Source: Saccharomonospora glauca K62
GTDB lineage: Bacteria; Actinomycetota; Actinomycetes; Mycobacteriales; Pseudonocardiaceae
NCBI RefSeq assembly: GCF_000243395.2
Contig: NZ_CM001484.1
Coordinates: forward strand, 1,599,568-1,663,567
Direction: 5' to 3'
Length of the DNA: 64,000 nucleotides
The notes under the pieces are model-generated. The model searched no databases and was not told the origin of the DNA. It saw only the letters and a program-made list of their open reading frames with translations. The translations under genes and the position numbers were made by a program. Below, in pieces: positions 41,979 to 50,338 of this stretch. Each line of letters starts with the position of its first letter. Position 1 is the stretch's first letter.

Positions 41979-42620
41979 ATGGCGACACCACGGGAGCGGA
42001 AGGCCGTGACCTCACAGGCCTCACAGGCCTCGCCAACCTTCACCGAACGGGCACGGCGACGGCAGATCATCGACAGCACCATCGAACTCGTGTCGCAGCG
42101 GGGATACGCGGGCACGTCCCTGGCGGCGATCGCCCGGCACGCCGGGATCTCGAAGGCCGCCGTGCTGTACCACTTCGGGTCGAAGGCCGAACTCGCGGAG
42201 GCCACGCTGACGCACGTGTTCGACCGTTTCGCCGCTCACGTGCGGGAACGGATGCGGGCCGAGCCGGACCCGAGGAGCAAGCTCGCCGCGTACGTGCGTG
42301 CGATGGTCGGCTACCAGCGCGAGCACCGCACACACGTCCGGCTGATCACGGAGGTGCTGCTCGACGACCGCGAGGGCACGCGGCTACGGCAGCCCGGTCA
42401 GCACGACCGACACGGTCGGTGGCAGGCGCTCGCCGAGCTGCTGCGCCAGGGCCAGCGGGCGGGGCAGTTCCGCCGGTTCGACGCCGACAGCGTGGCACTG
42501 GCCGTGGGTGGCGCCATCGACAACGTCGTGTCGCACTGGCTGGCGGACCCGGACCTCGACCTGGACACCGCGACGGCCGAACTGGAGACCTTTGTGCTCA
42601 CGGCCGTGGAGGCACGCTGA
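41979..42620 (+). CDS. TetR-family transcriptional regulator
   Basis: A 213-residue repressor. The N-terminal HTH is clear: R-R-Q-I-I-D-S-T-I-E-L-V, Y-A-G-T-S-L-A-A-I-A-R-H-A-G-I-S-K-A-A-V-L-Y-H-F (about 28-73). The ligand domain follows. GAGGAGAG precedes the ATG. Near the start the sequence TCACAGGCC occurs twice in tandem (encoding S-Q-A repeats). The 3' end overlaps the convergent monooxygenase gene by 23 nt. An operator-like palindrome lies upstream of that monooxygenase, its likely target. Confidence 0.9.
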   Translation: MATPRERKAVTSQASQASPTFTERARRRQIIDSTIELVSQRGYAGTSLAAIARHAGISKAAVLYHFGSKAELAEATLTHVFDRFAAHVRERMRAEPDPRSKLAAYVRAMVGYQREHRTHVRLITEVLLDDREGTRLRQPGQHDRHGRWQALAELLRQGQRAGQFRRFDADSVALAVGGAIDNVVSHWLADPDLDLDTATAELETFVLTAVEAR

Positions 42621-43848
42621 CCCGGCGGGCGAACACTGGTGGTCGTTCGCGGTACAACCCCTTTCCGCCGAGGTGCGCCGTCACCGTCTGCAGCAGTGCG
42701 CTGCGGCCGACCGCGCGCAGCGGCGTCGGCACCTTGGTGAGGGTTCCGTCGAGCGCGGGGCGCAGCAGCATCTCGTGTTCGCCGTGTTGCGTCCGCTGGG
42801 TGACCAGCGTGGCGGGCATTCTCCTGCGTTGCACCCGTGCGAGTTCGGCGGTGGTGACGGTCCCGCGCTCCCGGAGGGCGGGCGCGAGCAGCCTCGCGGC
42901 GGCCACGGCGTCGGCAATGGCGAGGTTGACGCCGACCCCACCGACGGGCGACATCGCGTGGGCGGCGTCCCCGAGACACAGCAGCCCCGGCCGGTACCAC
43001 CTCCGCAACCGGTTCATGCGGACGCGCAGCAGCGGGATGTCGTCCCACGACCGGATCGCGCCCACGACGTCGTCGCTCCAGCCCAGCAGCTCGCTCAGGT
43101 GTGCTCGGAACGCGTCGAGTCCCAGCGCCCGGCGCTGCGCGTCGCTGCCGCGGGGAATGAGGTAGGCGACCTGCGAGTAGGTGCCGCGGTCCATGCTCAC
43201 GGCGGCCCCTCCCGCCCGGAAATGCCCCACTACGATCCCGCGGGAGTCGTCGGGAGGCAGCGGAAGCCGCACCTGCCAGACGTCCATCGGGACGTCGAAC
43301 TCGTGCGGGCGCAGCCCCGCCGCTTCCCGCGCCACCGAGTCCCGACCGTCACAGGCGAGCACGAGCGCCGCGCGCAGTTCGTGCTCGGTGCCGTCCTGGC
43401 TCCGGTAACGCACGCCGTGCACGCGTGGTGAGTCACCTTCCCCGCTCGTCAGCAGTCCCGTGACCGTCACCGGTCGCCGCAGCGTGAACGTGGGTTCCCC
43501 GGCCGCCTCCTCGGCCAGCAGGTCGAGAAAATCGCCCTGCGGCACCATCGCGATGTAGTCGTACGGCGCGGGCAGGCGGCTGAAGTCGGCCATCACGACA
43601 GGGGTGCCGTTGATGTGTACTCGCATGCGTTCGAGTCGTCCCGCGGGCAGCTCCGCGAAGCGGGAACCCAGCCCGAGCTCGTCGAGCAGCCGCAGCGTGG
43701 ACGGATGCACCGTGTCGCCTCGGAAGTCGCGAAGAAAGTCGGGGTGCTTCTCCAGCACGGTCACGTCGACCCCCGCCCTGGCCAGCAGTAGCGCCACCAT
43801 CATGCCCGCGGGGCCGCCCCCGACGACGCAGCACGTCGTGTACTCCAT
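42598..43848 (-). CDS. FAD-dependent aromatic-type monooxygenase
   Basis: A 416-residue group A flavoprotein hydroxylase. The FAD motif G-G-G-P-A-G-M-M (about residue 10), the E-K-H at the end of strand 2, the D-G motif (A-C-D-G-R-D-S-V) and the late G-D-A-A-H-A-M-S-P-V-G-G-V-G-V-N are all present. It resembles PHBH/UbiH/MhpA-type enzymes without a C-terminal thioredoxin-like domain. It would use NAD(P)H and oxygen to hydroxylate an aromatic or polyketide-like substrate. It is probably controlled through the palindromes 13-44 bp upstream by the convergent TetR gene. Confidence 0.9.
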   Translation of the reverse strand: MEYTTCCVVGGGPAGMMVALLLARAGVDVTVLEKHPDFLRDFRGDTVHPSTLRLLDELGLGSRFAELPAGRLERMRVHINGTPVVMADFSRLPAPYDYIAMVPQGDFLDLLAEEAAGEPTFTLRRPVTVTGLLTSGEGDSPRVHGVRYRSQDGTEHELRAALVLACDGRDSVAREAAGLRPHEFDVPMDVWQVRLPLPPDDSRGIVVGHFRAGGAAVSMDRGTYSQVAYLIPRGSDAQRRALGLDAFRAHLSELLGWSDDVVGAIRSWDDIPLLRVRMNRLRRWYRPGLLCLGDAAHAMSPVGGVGVNLAIADAVAAARLLAPALRERGTVTTAELARVQRRRMPATLVTQRTQHGEHEMLLRPALDGTLTKVPTPLRAVGRSALLQTVTAHLGGKGLYRERPPVFARRVSVPPRP

Positions 43849-43860
43849 TCCGGGATGCTA

Positions 43861-43892
43861 ACCGATCGGTCAAGGATTTGACCGCATGGTCA
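43861..43892 (-). promoter_or_regulatory. nested palindromic operator upstream of the monooxygenase
   Basis: Three overlapping inverted repeats lie 13-44 bp before the monooxygenase ATG: ACCGATCGGT (43861-43870), CGGTCAA-GGAT-TTGACCG (43867-43884) and TTGACC-GCAT-GGTCA (43878-43892, five paired bases each side). The shared half-site GGTCA in alternating orientation suggests cooperative binding of repressor dimers, most likely the TetR protein encoded at 41979. Confidence 0.7.
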
Positions 43893-43962
43893 GCTTTCGG
43901 GTCCGGGAACCGGGGTAGGGTGTGACTGCGGCAGGGGTGTCGAGAGGGTGGAGCGTGGTCGC

Positions 43963-45108
43963 ATGCGCGGAACCGGGGCGGTGCTGGCGGCGAGCGTGGG
44001 CCTGGTCGCCACGGCGGGAGCGGCGGTGGCGACGTCACGCCTGTTGACGGCCTTCGGAGGGCGTCCCGACCCGGAGAGCGTGCGGTCGTCGCCGCAGTAT
44101 CACGACGGCACTTTCCACAACGCCCGTCCCGCGCGGTGGCTGCCGAAGGGCAGCACGCGGGACACGGTGCGCGAGATGCTGCGTGCGTCCCGGCCCAGGA
44201 AGCCGTTGGGCCCCGTTCCGCTCGTGTCGCCCACGCCCGCCCCGGAGGACGGCCTGCACGTCACGTGGTTCGGCCATGCGTCCTCGCTCGTGGAGCTCGA
44301 CGGCGCGCGCGTCCTGCTCGATCCCGTGTGGAGCGACCGCGCCTCCCCGGTACGGTTCGCCGGCCCCCGGCGGCTGCATCCCGTGCCGCACCGCCTCACC
44401 GATCTCCCCCGGCTCGACGCGGTCGTGATCTCCCACGACCACTACGACCACCTGGACCTCGACACCGTCCGGGCATTGACCCGATTGCAGTCGGCGCCGT
44501 TCGTGGTGCCCCTCGGCGTCGGTGCCCATCTGCGGGTCTGGGGAGTCCCCGAGGAACGCATCGTCGAACTGGACTGGCACCAGCGGACGTCCGTCGGGCC
44601 GTTGACGATCACGGCGACCCCCGCCCAGCACTTCTCCGGGCGCGCCTTCACCCGTAACACCACGCTCTGGGCGTCCTGGGTGTTGGCCGGGCCGCGCTGG
44701 CGCGTGTTCTACAGCGGTGACACCGGATACTGCGACGCGTTCGCCGACATCGGGCGCGACCACGGGCCGTTCGACCTCACGCTCGTGCAGATCGGCGCGT
44801 ACGCCAGCGGTTGGCCGGACATCCACATGACTCCCGAGGAAGGCGTGGCGACGCATCGGGACGTGCGGGGTGGGCTGCTCGTGCCCGTGCACTGGGGCAC
44901 GTTCAACCTCGCGCCGCACGGGTGGGCCGACCCGGTGGAGCGAGTGGTCAGGGCCGCCGAGGAACACGACGTCCGGGTGGTCGTGCCCCGCCCCGGCGAG
45001 CGTGTCGACGTGGCGGCGGCCGCGACCCGGCCGGCCGTGCGGCCCTGGTGGCGGGCGCTCGCCCCGAGGGAGGACGAGGAGCGGGAAGCGCCGAGCCACG
45101 CCGGGTGA
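43963..45108 (+). CDS. metallo-beta-lactamase-fold hydrolase (NAPE-PLD/UlaG-like), membrane-anchored
   Basis: A 381-residue protein with an N-terminal hydrophobic helix (about residues 5-25) as signal or anchor. The metal site H-D-H-Y-D-H-L-D (about 160) is the HxHxDH motif; F-Y-S-G-D-T-G-Y supplies a further Asp and V-H-W-G-T-F the last His. The W-F-G-H-A-S start and D-P-V-W-S-D-R-A-S-P-V are typical of the NAPE-hydrolysing phospholipase D-like group. ATG 43963 is preferred over a GTG 15 nt upstream. The substrate may be a lipid phosphodiester. It is a lone gene. Confidence 0.9.
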   Translation: MRGTGAVLAASVGLVATAGAAVATSRLLTAFGGRPDPESVRSSPQYHDGTFHNARPARWLPKGSTRDTVREMLRASRPRKPLGPVPLVSPTPAPEDGLHVTWFGHASSLVELDGARVLLDPVWSDRASPVRFAGPRRLHPVPHRLTDLPRLDAVVISHDHYDHLDLDTVRALTRLQSAPFVVPLGVGAHLRVWGVPEERIVELDWHQRTSVGPLTITATPAQHFSGRAFTRNTTLWASWVLAGPRWRVFYSGDTGYCDAFADIGRDHGPFDLTLVQIGAYASGWPDIHMTPEEGVATHRDVRGGLLVPVHWGTFNLAPHGWADPVERVVRAAEEHDVRVVVPRPGERVDVAAAATRPAVRPWWRALAPREDEEREAPSHAG

Positions 45109-45308
45109 GTGGGTGGCGAGGCCGCACCGGTCCCCGACGTCGCCAAGCCGCGCTCGGTCCCGTCGGTGTCCACCGGAGACAACGAGTGTCGGGGCGGTGG
45201 GTGGTCGTCGAACGTTCGGACGGAAGCTGTGATATCGCTCTCTCGATGTCGGCGATCCTGCTAGTCTGACCTCGCTCGATCGTCGGGGGTGCCGGGCCTG
45301 GAGGGTTG
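45109..45308 (+). promoter_or_regulatory. intergenic region with a candidate -10 box for the PH-domain operon
   Basis: A 200-bp gap. TAGTCT at 45262-45267 resembles an actinobacterial -10 element and lies about 40 bp before the operon's first ATG. No clear -35 box is seen. Confidence 0.35.
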
Positions 45309-45815
45309 ATGACACAGGGGGAGGGCGGAGCGCTGCGATTGCGCCCGCCGAGGCGGAACATCGACGGGCGTGCCCGTTCGTGGTGGTGGACCCAATGGGC
45401 GCTGGCGCTGGTGCCCCTCTTTCTGACGCTCGGGGTGCTCGCGTGGCTGATCGAGCCGGCACGCCCGTGGCTGTTGCTCTCCCTCGTCGTGGTCGCGGTC
45501 GTGACCGTTCCGGCCGCGGTGCTGCTGCCGATCTGGTGGTACCGCGTGCACCGCTGGGAGGTCACCGACGACGCCGTCTACACGCGCACCGGCCGCTTCT
45601 GGCAGGAGTGGCGGGTGGCTCCCATGTCCCGTATCCAAACCGTCGACACCCAGCGAGGACCGGTGGAGCGACTGTTCGGGCTCGCCACGGTCACGGTCAC
45701 CACGGCGTCGGCCAGGGGCGCCGTCACGATTCCGGGGCTCGACCACGAACTCGCCTCGGAGCTGGTGGACCAGTTGACCCGTACCACGCAGGCCACCCCG
45801 GGGGACGCGACATGA
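45309..45815 (+). CDS. bacterial PH-domain membrane protein (YdbS-like)
   Basis: A 168-residue protein with two N-terminal transmembrane helices (about 30-48 and 53-72) and then a bPH2 domain with the typical strand W-Y-R-V-H-R-W-E-V-T-D-D and V-D-T-Q-R-G-P-V-E-R-L-F-G-L. Members of this family (Bacillus YdbS) act with a larger YdbT-like partner and affect resistance to competitor peptides. GGAGG lies 4 nt before ATG 45309. It is coupled to the partner gene by a 4-nt overlap. Confidence 0.85.
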   Translation: MTQGEGGALRLRPPRRNIDGRARSWWWTQWALALVPLFLTLGVLAWLIEPARPWLLLSLVVVAVVTVPAAVLLPIWWYRVHRWEVTDDAVYTRTGRFWQEWRVAPMSRIQTVDTQRGPVERLFGLATVTVTTASARGAVTIPGLDHELASELVDQLTRTTQATPGDAT

Positions 45816-47341
45816 GCGACGCCGTCGCCGACCCCGTCGCCGAGTCGGAGTGGAAGCGGCTCGACTCGCGCACGATCGCCGTCACCGCGCTGAGGTTGCT
45901 CGGAGTCGCCGTGGTCGCGGCGATTCCCGGTTGCTTCTGGTTGAGCCGGGCGCTCCCGTTGTGGCTGGCCCTCGTCATCGCGGCGGCCGCCACGGTCGTC
46001 CTCGTCGGGGCGGGCGTGCTCGTCGACCGGCTCCGCTGGAGCCGGACCCGTTACCGGGCCCTGCCCGACCGGTTCGAACTGCACACGGGCATCGTCGTGC
46101 GGTCGCGCCGTTCGCTTCAGCGGGAGCGCATCCGCACCGTCGACATCACCGCCTCGCCGTTGTTGCGGTTGTTCCGGTTGGTCCACGTCAAGGTGGGCAC
46201 GGGGGAACAGGCGAGCGGTGACGGCAGCTCGCTGTCGCTCAACCCGGTCGGCCGGGACGACGCCGAGTGGTTGCGGACGACGCTGCTCGACCGCACGGGG
46301 GCCACGGAGGACGAGGCCGCCCGAAGCGGCGTTCTGTCCACCATGGACCTGTCGTGGGTGAGGTACGCGCCGATCTCGTTCGTGACCCCGGCCCTGGGCA
46401 CCGCGGCGTTCGGTGGTGTGCTGCAGGTGGCGGACTGGTTCGGCATGCAGTCCGACATCCTGGGGTGGGTGGTGGACCTGCTGTCCGAGCTGTCGCTCGT
46501 CGGGGGAATCCTCCTGCTGCTGGCGGTCGGCCTGGTCGTGGGCGCCGTCGCGGCGGTCGCGTTGTTCGTCGAGATGTGGTGGCAGTTCCGTCTGGAGCGC
46601 GAGCCGGGCGGTACGTTACGGGTCCGGCGTGGCCTGCTCACGACCCGCTCGATCTCCGTGGAGGAACGGCGGCTTCGCGGAGTCGAACTGGTGGAACCGC
46701 TGGGCAACCGGCTGGCGGGTGCCGCCAGGGTCGACGCCGTGGCCACGGGACTCGCGCGGCGGGAGGAGGAACAGAAGGCCGCGCACAACACGCTCCATCC
46801 GGCCGCTCCCCGGCAGCTCGCCCACCGGATCGCCGCGGCCGTCCTGCGCGAGCCGACCTCGCCCACCGAGACCGTCGGGTTGCGAGCCCACCCGAAGGCG
46901 GCTCTCGGCCGCCGGATCCGCTGGGCGCTGATCGCCCTCGTCGTCCTGGAGCTCCCGCTCGTCGTGCTCGGCCTCACCGTGACCTCGGTGTTGCTGCACG
47001 TCGCGTGGATCAGTGCCGTCGTTCTGCTGCCGGTCTCCGTGGCCCTGGCGTTCGCGGCGTACCGCAGCCTGGGACACGGCATCACGGGCGGATACCTCGT
47101 CACCCGGCACGGTGCCGTCCGGCGCGGAACCGTGGCGCTGCGGCGCAGTGGCGTCATCGGGTGGACCATCCGGCAGTCGGTGTTCCAGCGCAGGAGCGGA
47201 CTGCTGACCGTCACCGCCACCACGGCGGCGGGTTCCCAGGCGTACTCGGCCTACGACGTGGGTGAGCACGAGGGCCTCGCGTTCGCCGAGGAGGCCGTGC
47301 CCGGACTGCTGACGCCGTTTCTGGAGCGCGCCGACCGGTAG
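45812..47341 (+). CDS. multi-bPH2-domain membrane protein (YdbT-like)
   Basis: A 509-residue membrane protein with about six transmembrane helices and three bPH2 repeats. Each repeat has the R-x-x-L-Q-R-E-R-I-R-T-V-D or R-R-L-R-G-V-E-L strand and a following R-L-F-R-L or R-L-A-G-A turn. In Bacillus, ydbS-ydbT (within the SigW-responsive set) protects against the antimicrobial amylocyclicin. An ATGA overlap couples it to the small partner. A role in defence against membrane-active peptides is plausible but inferred. Confidence 0.85.
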   Translation: MSDAVADPVAESEWKRLDSRTIAVTALRLLGVAVVAAIPGCFWLSRALPLWLALVIAAAATVVLVGAGVLVDRLRWSRTRYRALPDRFELHTGIVVRSRRSLQRERIRTVDITASPLLRLFRLVHVKVGTGEQASGDGSSLSLNPVGRDDAEWLRTTLLDRTGATEDEAARSGVLSTMDLSWVRYAPISFVTPALGTAAFGGVLQVADWFGMQSDILGWVVDLLSELSLVGGILLLLAVGLVVGAVAAVALFVEMWWQFRLEREPGGTLRVRRGLLTTRSISVEERRLRGVELVEPLGNRLAGAARVDAVATGLARREEEQKAAHNTLHPAAPRQLAHRIAAAVLREPTSPTETVGLRAHPKAALGRRIRWALIALVVLELPLVVLGLTVTSVLLHVAWISAVVLLPVSVALAFAAYRSLGHGITGGYLVTRHGAVRRGTVALRRSGVIGWTIRQSVFQRRSGLLTVTATTAAGSQAYSAYDVGEHEGLAFAEEAVPGLLTPFLERADR

Positions 47342-47411
47342 CAGGGTAGGCGGGGCCCCGATGCGGTGGCGTCCTCGCTCGCGCCGCCCCCGTGGCCGAT
47401 GACCGACCCGC

Positions 47412-48755
47412 TCAGGGGCGGGGCCCGCGGGGGTGTCGAGGACCGGCGGTGAAGGGGTGAGGGCGCTCCCCACCGCCGCCGGTGGGCTCGGCACCGGCGA
47501 GGCGGTCGTCTGCGACCGGACCGTGTTGGGTGGGTGGGTCGTGGCGCGGCCACAGCCGGGTCGCGGCGAGGCCGCCGAGGACGGTGAGCGCGGCCAGGGT
47601 GAGCCAGCCCGGGGTGAAACCGGTCGCGGTGACGAGCCAGCCCGCGATCGGGTAGCTCAGCAGCCAGCAGGCGTGGGACAGCGAGAACTGCGCGGCGAAG
47701 ACGGCGGGCCGGTCGGCCTCTCGGGCGGAGCGGCGCAGTACCCGGCCGACCGGCGTGAGCACGAGTCCCGAGCCGATTCCGACGAGAGTCCACACCAGGA
47801 CGGCGGCAGGCCACCGCCACTCGCCGGAGTGCGCAGTCGACAGCGCGACGGCGGCGAGCGATCCCGCGCAGAGGACACCGGCTCCGGTGAGCATCACCGG
47901 ACGTTCGGGCAGCCGGTCCAACACCTTCGGGAGCGCCAGCGCGACGAGGATGGTGCCCGCACCGTGGGCGCCCAGCAGGAGAGCGACGTCCGCTTCGGTG
48001 CGGCCGAGCGCGTCCCGCACGTAGTTGACCGTGTTGACCATCACCACCGCACCCGCACCGGCGACCGCGAGGTCCAGGGCCAGCACGCCGCGCAGCCGCG
48101 GTGTGGTGAGAAAGATCCGGCTACCCGCCGCGATGCGGTCCCACAGCGACTCCCGGGGGCTCGGTCGCGCGCGGGGGACACGCGCGGTCACCACGAGGGT
48201 GGCCGAGGCCAGGAATCCCGCGGTGGTGCCGGTGAACAACCAGTGGAAGCTCAGCACGCTCAGCAGCGCGGCGGCCAGTACCGGGCTGAGCAGCGTCTCC
48301 AGGCTGGACGCCAGTTGGGAGGCCGACAACGCCCGGGTGTAGTCGCGCTCGTCGGGAAGCAGGTCCGGCAGCACGGCCTGGAAGGTCGGGGTGAACGCCG
48401 CCGACGCCGACTGCAACACGAGGATCAGCACGTAGACCTGCCAGACCTCGGTGACGAAGGGCAACGCCAGCACCACGGCCGCTCGCACCACGTCCAACAC
48501 CACGAGCAGCCGTCGGCGTGGTAGCCGGTCGGCGAAGGCACCCGCGACGGGAGCGATCGTCACGTAGGCCACCATCTTGATCGCCAGGGCGGTCCCGAGC
48601 ACCGCGCCCGCCCCGGCTCCGGCCAGGTCGTAGGCCAGCAACCCGAGCGCCACCGTGGTCAGGCCCGTGCCGAACAGGGCCACCACCTGCGCGCCGAACA
48701 GGTGCCGGTAGTCCCGGTTGCCGAACAGTGATCCCCGGACCGGATTCTCGTGCAT
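47412..48755 (-). CDS. MFS transporter under ArsR/SmtB-type control
   Basis: A 447-residue permease with 12 predicted helices. The family loop between helices 2 and 3 reads G-A-F-A-D-R-L-P-R-R. It resembles the DHA-type drug or metal efflux proteins that sit next to ArsR regulators in actinobacteria. The ATG at 48755 is used; a GTG 15 nt upstream is possible. There is no strong ribosome-binding site. The ArsR operator lies 25-48 bp upstream, covering the promoter. Confidence 0.88.
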   Translation of the reverse strand: MHENPVRGSLFGNRDYRHLFGAQVVALFGTGLTTVALGLLAYDLAGAGAGAVLGTALAIKMVAYVTIAPVAGAFADRLPRRRLLVVLDVVRAAVVLALPFVTEVWQVYVLILVLQSASAAFTPTFQAVLPDLLPDERDYTRALSASQLASSLETLLSPVLAAALLSVLSFHWLFTGTTAGFLASATLVVTARVPRARPSPRESLWDRIAAGSRIFLTTPRLRGVLALDLAVAGAGAVVMVNTVNYVRDALGRTEADVALLLGAHGAGTILVALALPKVLDRLPERPVMLTGAGVLCAGSLAAVALSTAHSGEWRWPAAVLVWTLVGIGSGLVLTPVGRVLRRSAREADRPAVFAAQFSLSHACWLLSYPIAGWLVTATGFTPGWLTLAALTVLGGLAATRLWPRHDPPTQHGPVADDRLAGAEPTGGGGERPHPFTAGPRHPRGPRP

Positions 48756-48779
48756 GATCACGCCGAGCACATTAACAGA

Positions 48780-48803
48780 ACAGTTGAAGAACTATTCAAC
48801 TGT
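48780..48803. promoter_or_regulatory. ArsR/SmtB operator shared by two divergent genes
   Basis: Perfect 9-bp inverted repeat ACAGTTGAA-N6-TTCAACTGT. It contains TGAA-N6-TTCA, the known core of SmtB/ArsR-type operators. It sits in the 70-bp gap between the MFS and ArsR genes, so binding would repress both. Confidence 0.85.
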
Positions 48804-48825
48804 ACTTCGCCGCTAGACTCCAGCC

Positions 48826-49206
48826 ATGGGTCACCAGCCACCGGGACACGCCCCGCCCGCTCAGCTGAGCGCGGAGGACGCCACTGCGGTGGCCACCACC
48901 CTGCAGGCACTGGCCACACCGAGCCGCCTGCTGATCCTCACCAGGCTGCGGGCCGGCGCCTGTGCGGTGACCGACCTCGCTGAGGATGTCGGCATGGAGA
49001 CCTCCGCGGTGTCACACCAACTACGGCTCCTGCGCAACCTCGGCCTGGTCACCGGCACGCGCCAGGGACGCAACATCGTGTACAGCCTCTACGACAGCCA
49101 CGTCGCGATGTTGCTCGACGAAGCCGTCTACCACATCGAGCACCTCCGGCTGGGACTCCGCGACGACCACCCCGCCGACCGGCGGCACGCCACCCGAAGC
49201 CGCTGA
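48826..49206 (+). CDS. ArsR/SmtB-family metal sensor (NmtR/SmtB alpha-5 type)
   Basis: A 126-residue winged-helix repressor. The HTH is T-S-A-V-S-H-Q-L-R-L-L-R-N-L-G-L-V. There is no Cys-x-Cys in alpha-3. The C-terminal helix has Asp90, His92, His103 and His106 in the DxHx10Hx2H spacing of the alpha-5 metal site; zinc sensors use Glu or His in last place, while the nickel/cobalt sensor NmtR has exactly D-H-H-H. It therefore probably senses zinc, nickel or cobalt and releases the adjacent operator on metal binding, inducing the MFS exporter. Confidence 0.92.
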   Translation: MGHQPPGHAPPAQLSAEDATAVATTLQALATPSRLLILTRLRAGACAVTDLAEDVGMETSAVSHQLRLLRNLGLVTGTRQGRNIVYSLYDSHVAMLLDEAVYHIEHLRLGLRDDHPADRRHATRSR

Positions 49207-49260
49207 ACCCGTCGGCGATCGCGGGCCTGCTTCGTCGGCCGCCCCGGCTAGGGTCACCGC

Positions 49261-50319
49261 ATGAGAACTGCTTTCGGAGCCGAGTTCGACCTCGCCGACG
49301 GCTACCTGAACACTCCCGCTGTCGGGGTCCCGCCGGTGCACGTCGCCGAGGCGGTGGAGGAGTTCGTGAGGCGGTGGCGCACCGGTGCGCAGCGGCCCGC
49401 CGACTTCGACGCGGCCGTGGACGACACCCGTGAGTCGTTCGGGCGGCTCGTGGGGGTGCCCGGTGACCGGGTGGCCGTGGGTTCGGCCGTGTCGCCGCTG
49501 GTGGGCATGGTGGCGCAGGCGGTGCCCGACGGCTGCCGGGTCCTCGTCTCCGAGGGCGAGTTCACCAGCGTGACCTTCCCGTTCGCCGTCCAGACGGATC
49601 GCGGGGTCAAGGTCACCGAGGTGCCGTTGACCGCGTTGCCCGACGCGGTGGCCGACCACGATCTCGTGGCGGTGAGCGTCGTGCAGTCCGCCGACGGGGC
49701 CGTCGTCGACCTGGAGGGACTGCGCGCCGCGGCCGAGGCCGCCGACGTCGCCGTCCTGCTCGACGTCACCCAGGCGGCGGGCTGGCTGCCCCTGCGGCTC
49801 GACTGGGCCGACTGGGTGGTGTGCGCGGGGTACAAGTGGCTGCTCGCGCCCCGTGGCGCGGCATGGCTGGCCGTGCACCCGAAGGCGCTCCACCGGACGC
49901 GTCCGGTGGCCGCTTCCTGGTACGCCGGGCGGGACCGCTGGAACAGCGTCTACGACCTGCCGCTACGGCTGGCCGACGAGGCCCGCCGGTTCGACGTCTC
50001 ACCGGGATGGCCGGCCTTCGCCGGTGCCGCACCGGCGTTGTCCTACCTCGCGTCCCTCGACCTCCATGAGGTGCGGGCCCACGGGGTCGGGCTCGCGAAC
50101 CGACTGCGGGAGGCCGTCGGACTGCCCGAGGGGAACAGCCCCATCGTGGCGTTGCCCGTCGCCGACGGGGTGGAGCGGTTGGCCCGCTCGGGCGTGGTCG
50201 CCAGCGCCCGAGCGGGACACACACGGGTGGGCTTCCATATCTACAACACGGAAGCCGACGTCGACCGGGTGGTGCGCGCGCTCGGTCCGTCGCCGACTAC
50301 GGTCACGATCCGTGGCTGA
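49261..50319 (+). CDS. class V aminotransferase (cysteine desulfurase-like fold)
   Basis: A 352-residue PLP enzyme. The PLP lysine lies in V-V-C-A-G-Y-K-W-L-L-A-P-R-G (about residue 194) and the conserved Asp in V-L-L-D-V-T-Q-A-A-G. The group includes kynureninase, isopenicillin-N epimerase-like and EgtE-like enzymes. There is no C-terminal Cys loop for sulfur transfer, so it is probably not a desulfurase. It is followed closely by the membrane-anchored gene at 50339. The substrate is unknown. Confidence 0.88.
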   Translation: MRTAFGAEFDLADGYLNTPAVGVPPVHVAEAVEEFVRRWRTGAQRPADFDAAVDDTRESFGRLVGVPGDRVAVGSAVSPLVGMVAQAVPDGCRVLVSEGEFTSVTFPFAVQTDRGVKVTEVPLTALPDAVADHDLVAVSVVQSADGAVVDLEGLRAAAEAADVAVLLDVTQAAGWLPLRLDWADWVVCAGYKWLLAPRGAAWLAVHPKALHRTRPVAASWYAGRDRWNSVYDLPLRLADEARRFDVSPGWPAFAGAAPALSYLASLDLHEVRAHGVGLANRLREAVGLPEGNSPIVALPVADGVERLARSGVVASARAGHTRVGFHIYNTEADVDRVVRALGPSPTTVTIRG

Positions 50320-50338
50320 ACAGGAGCACGGACGCGCA

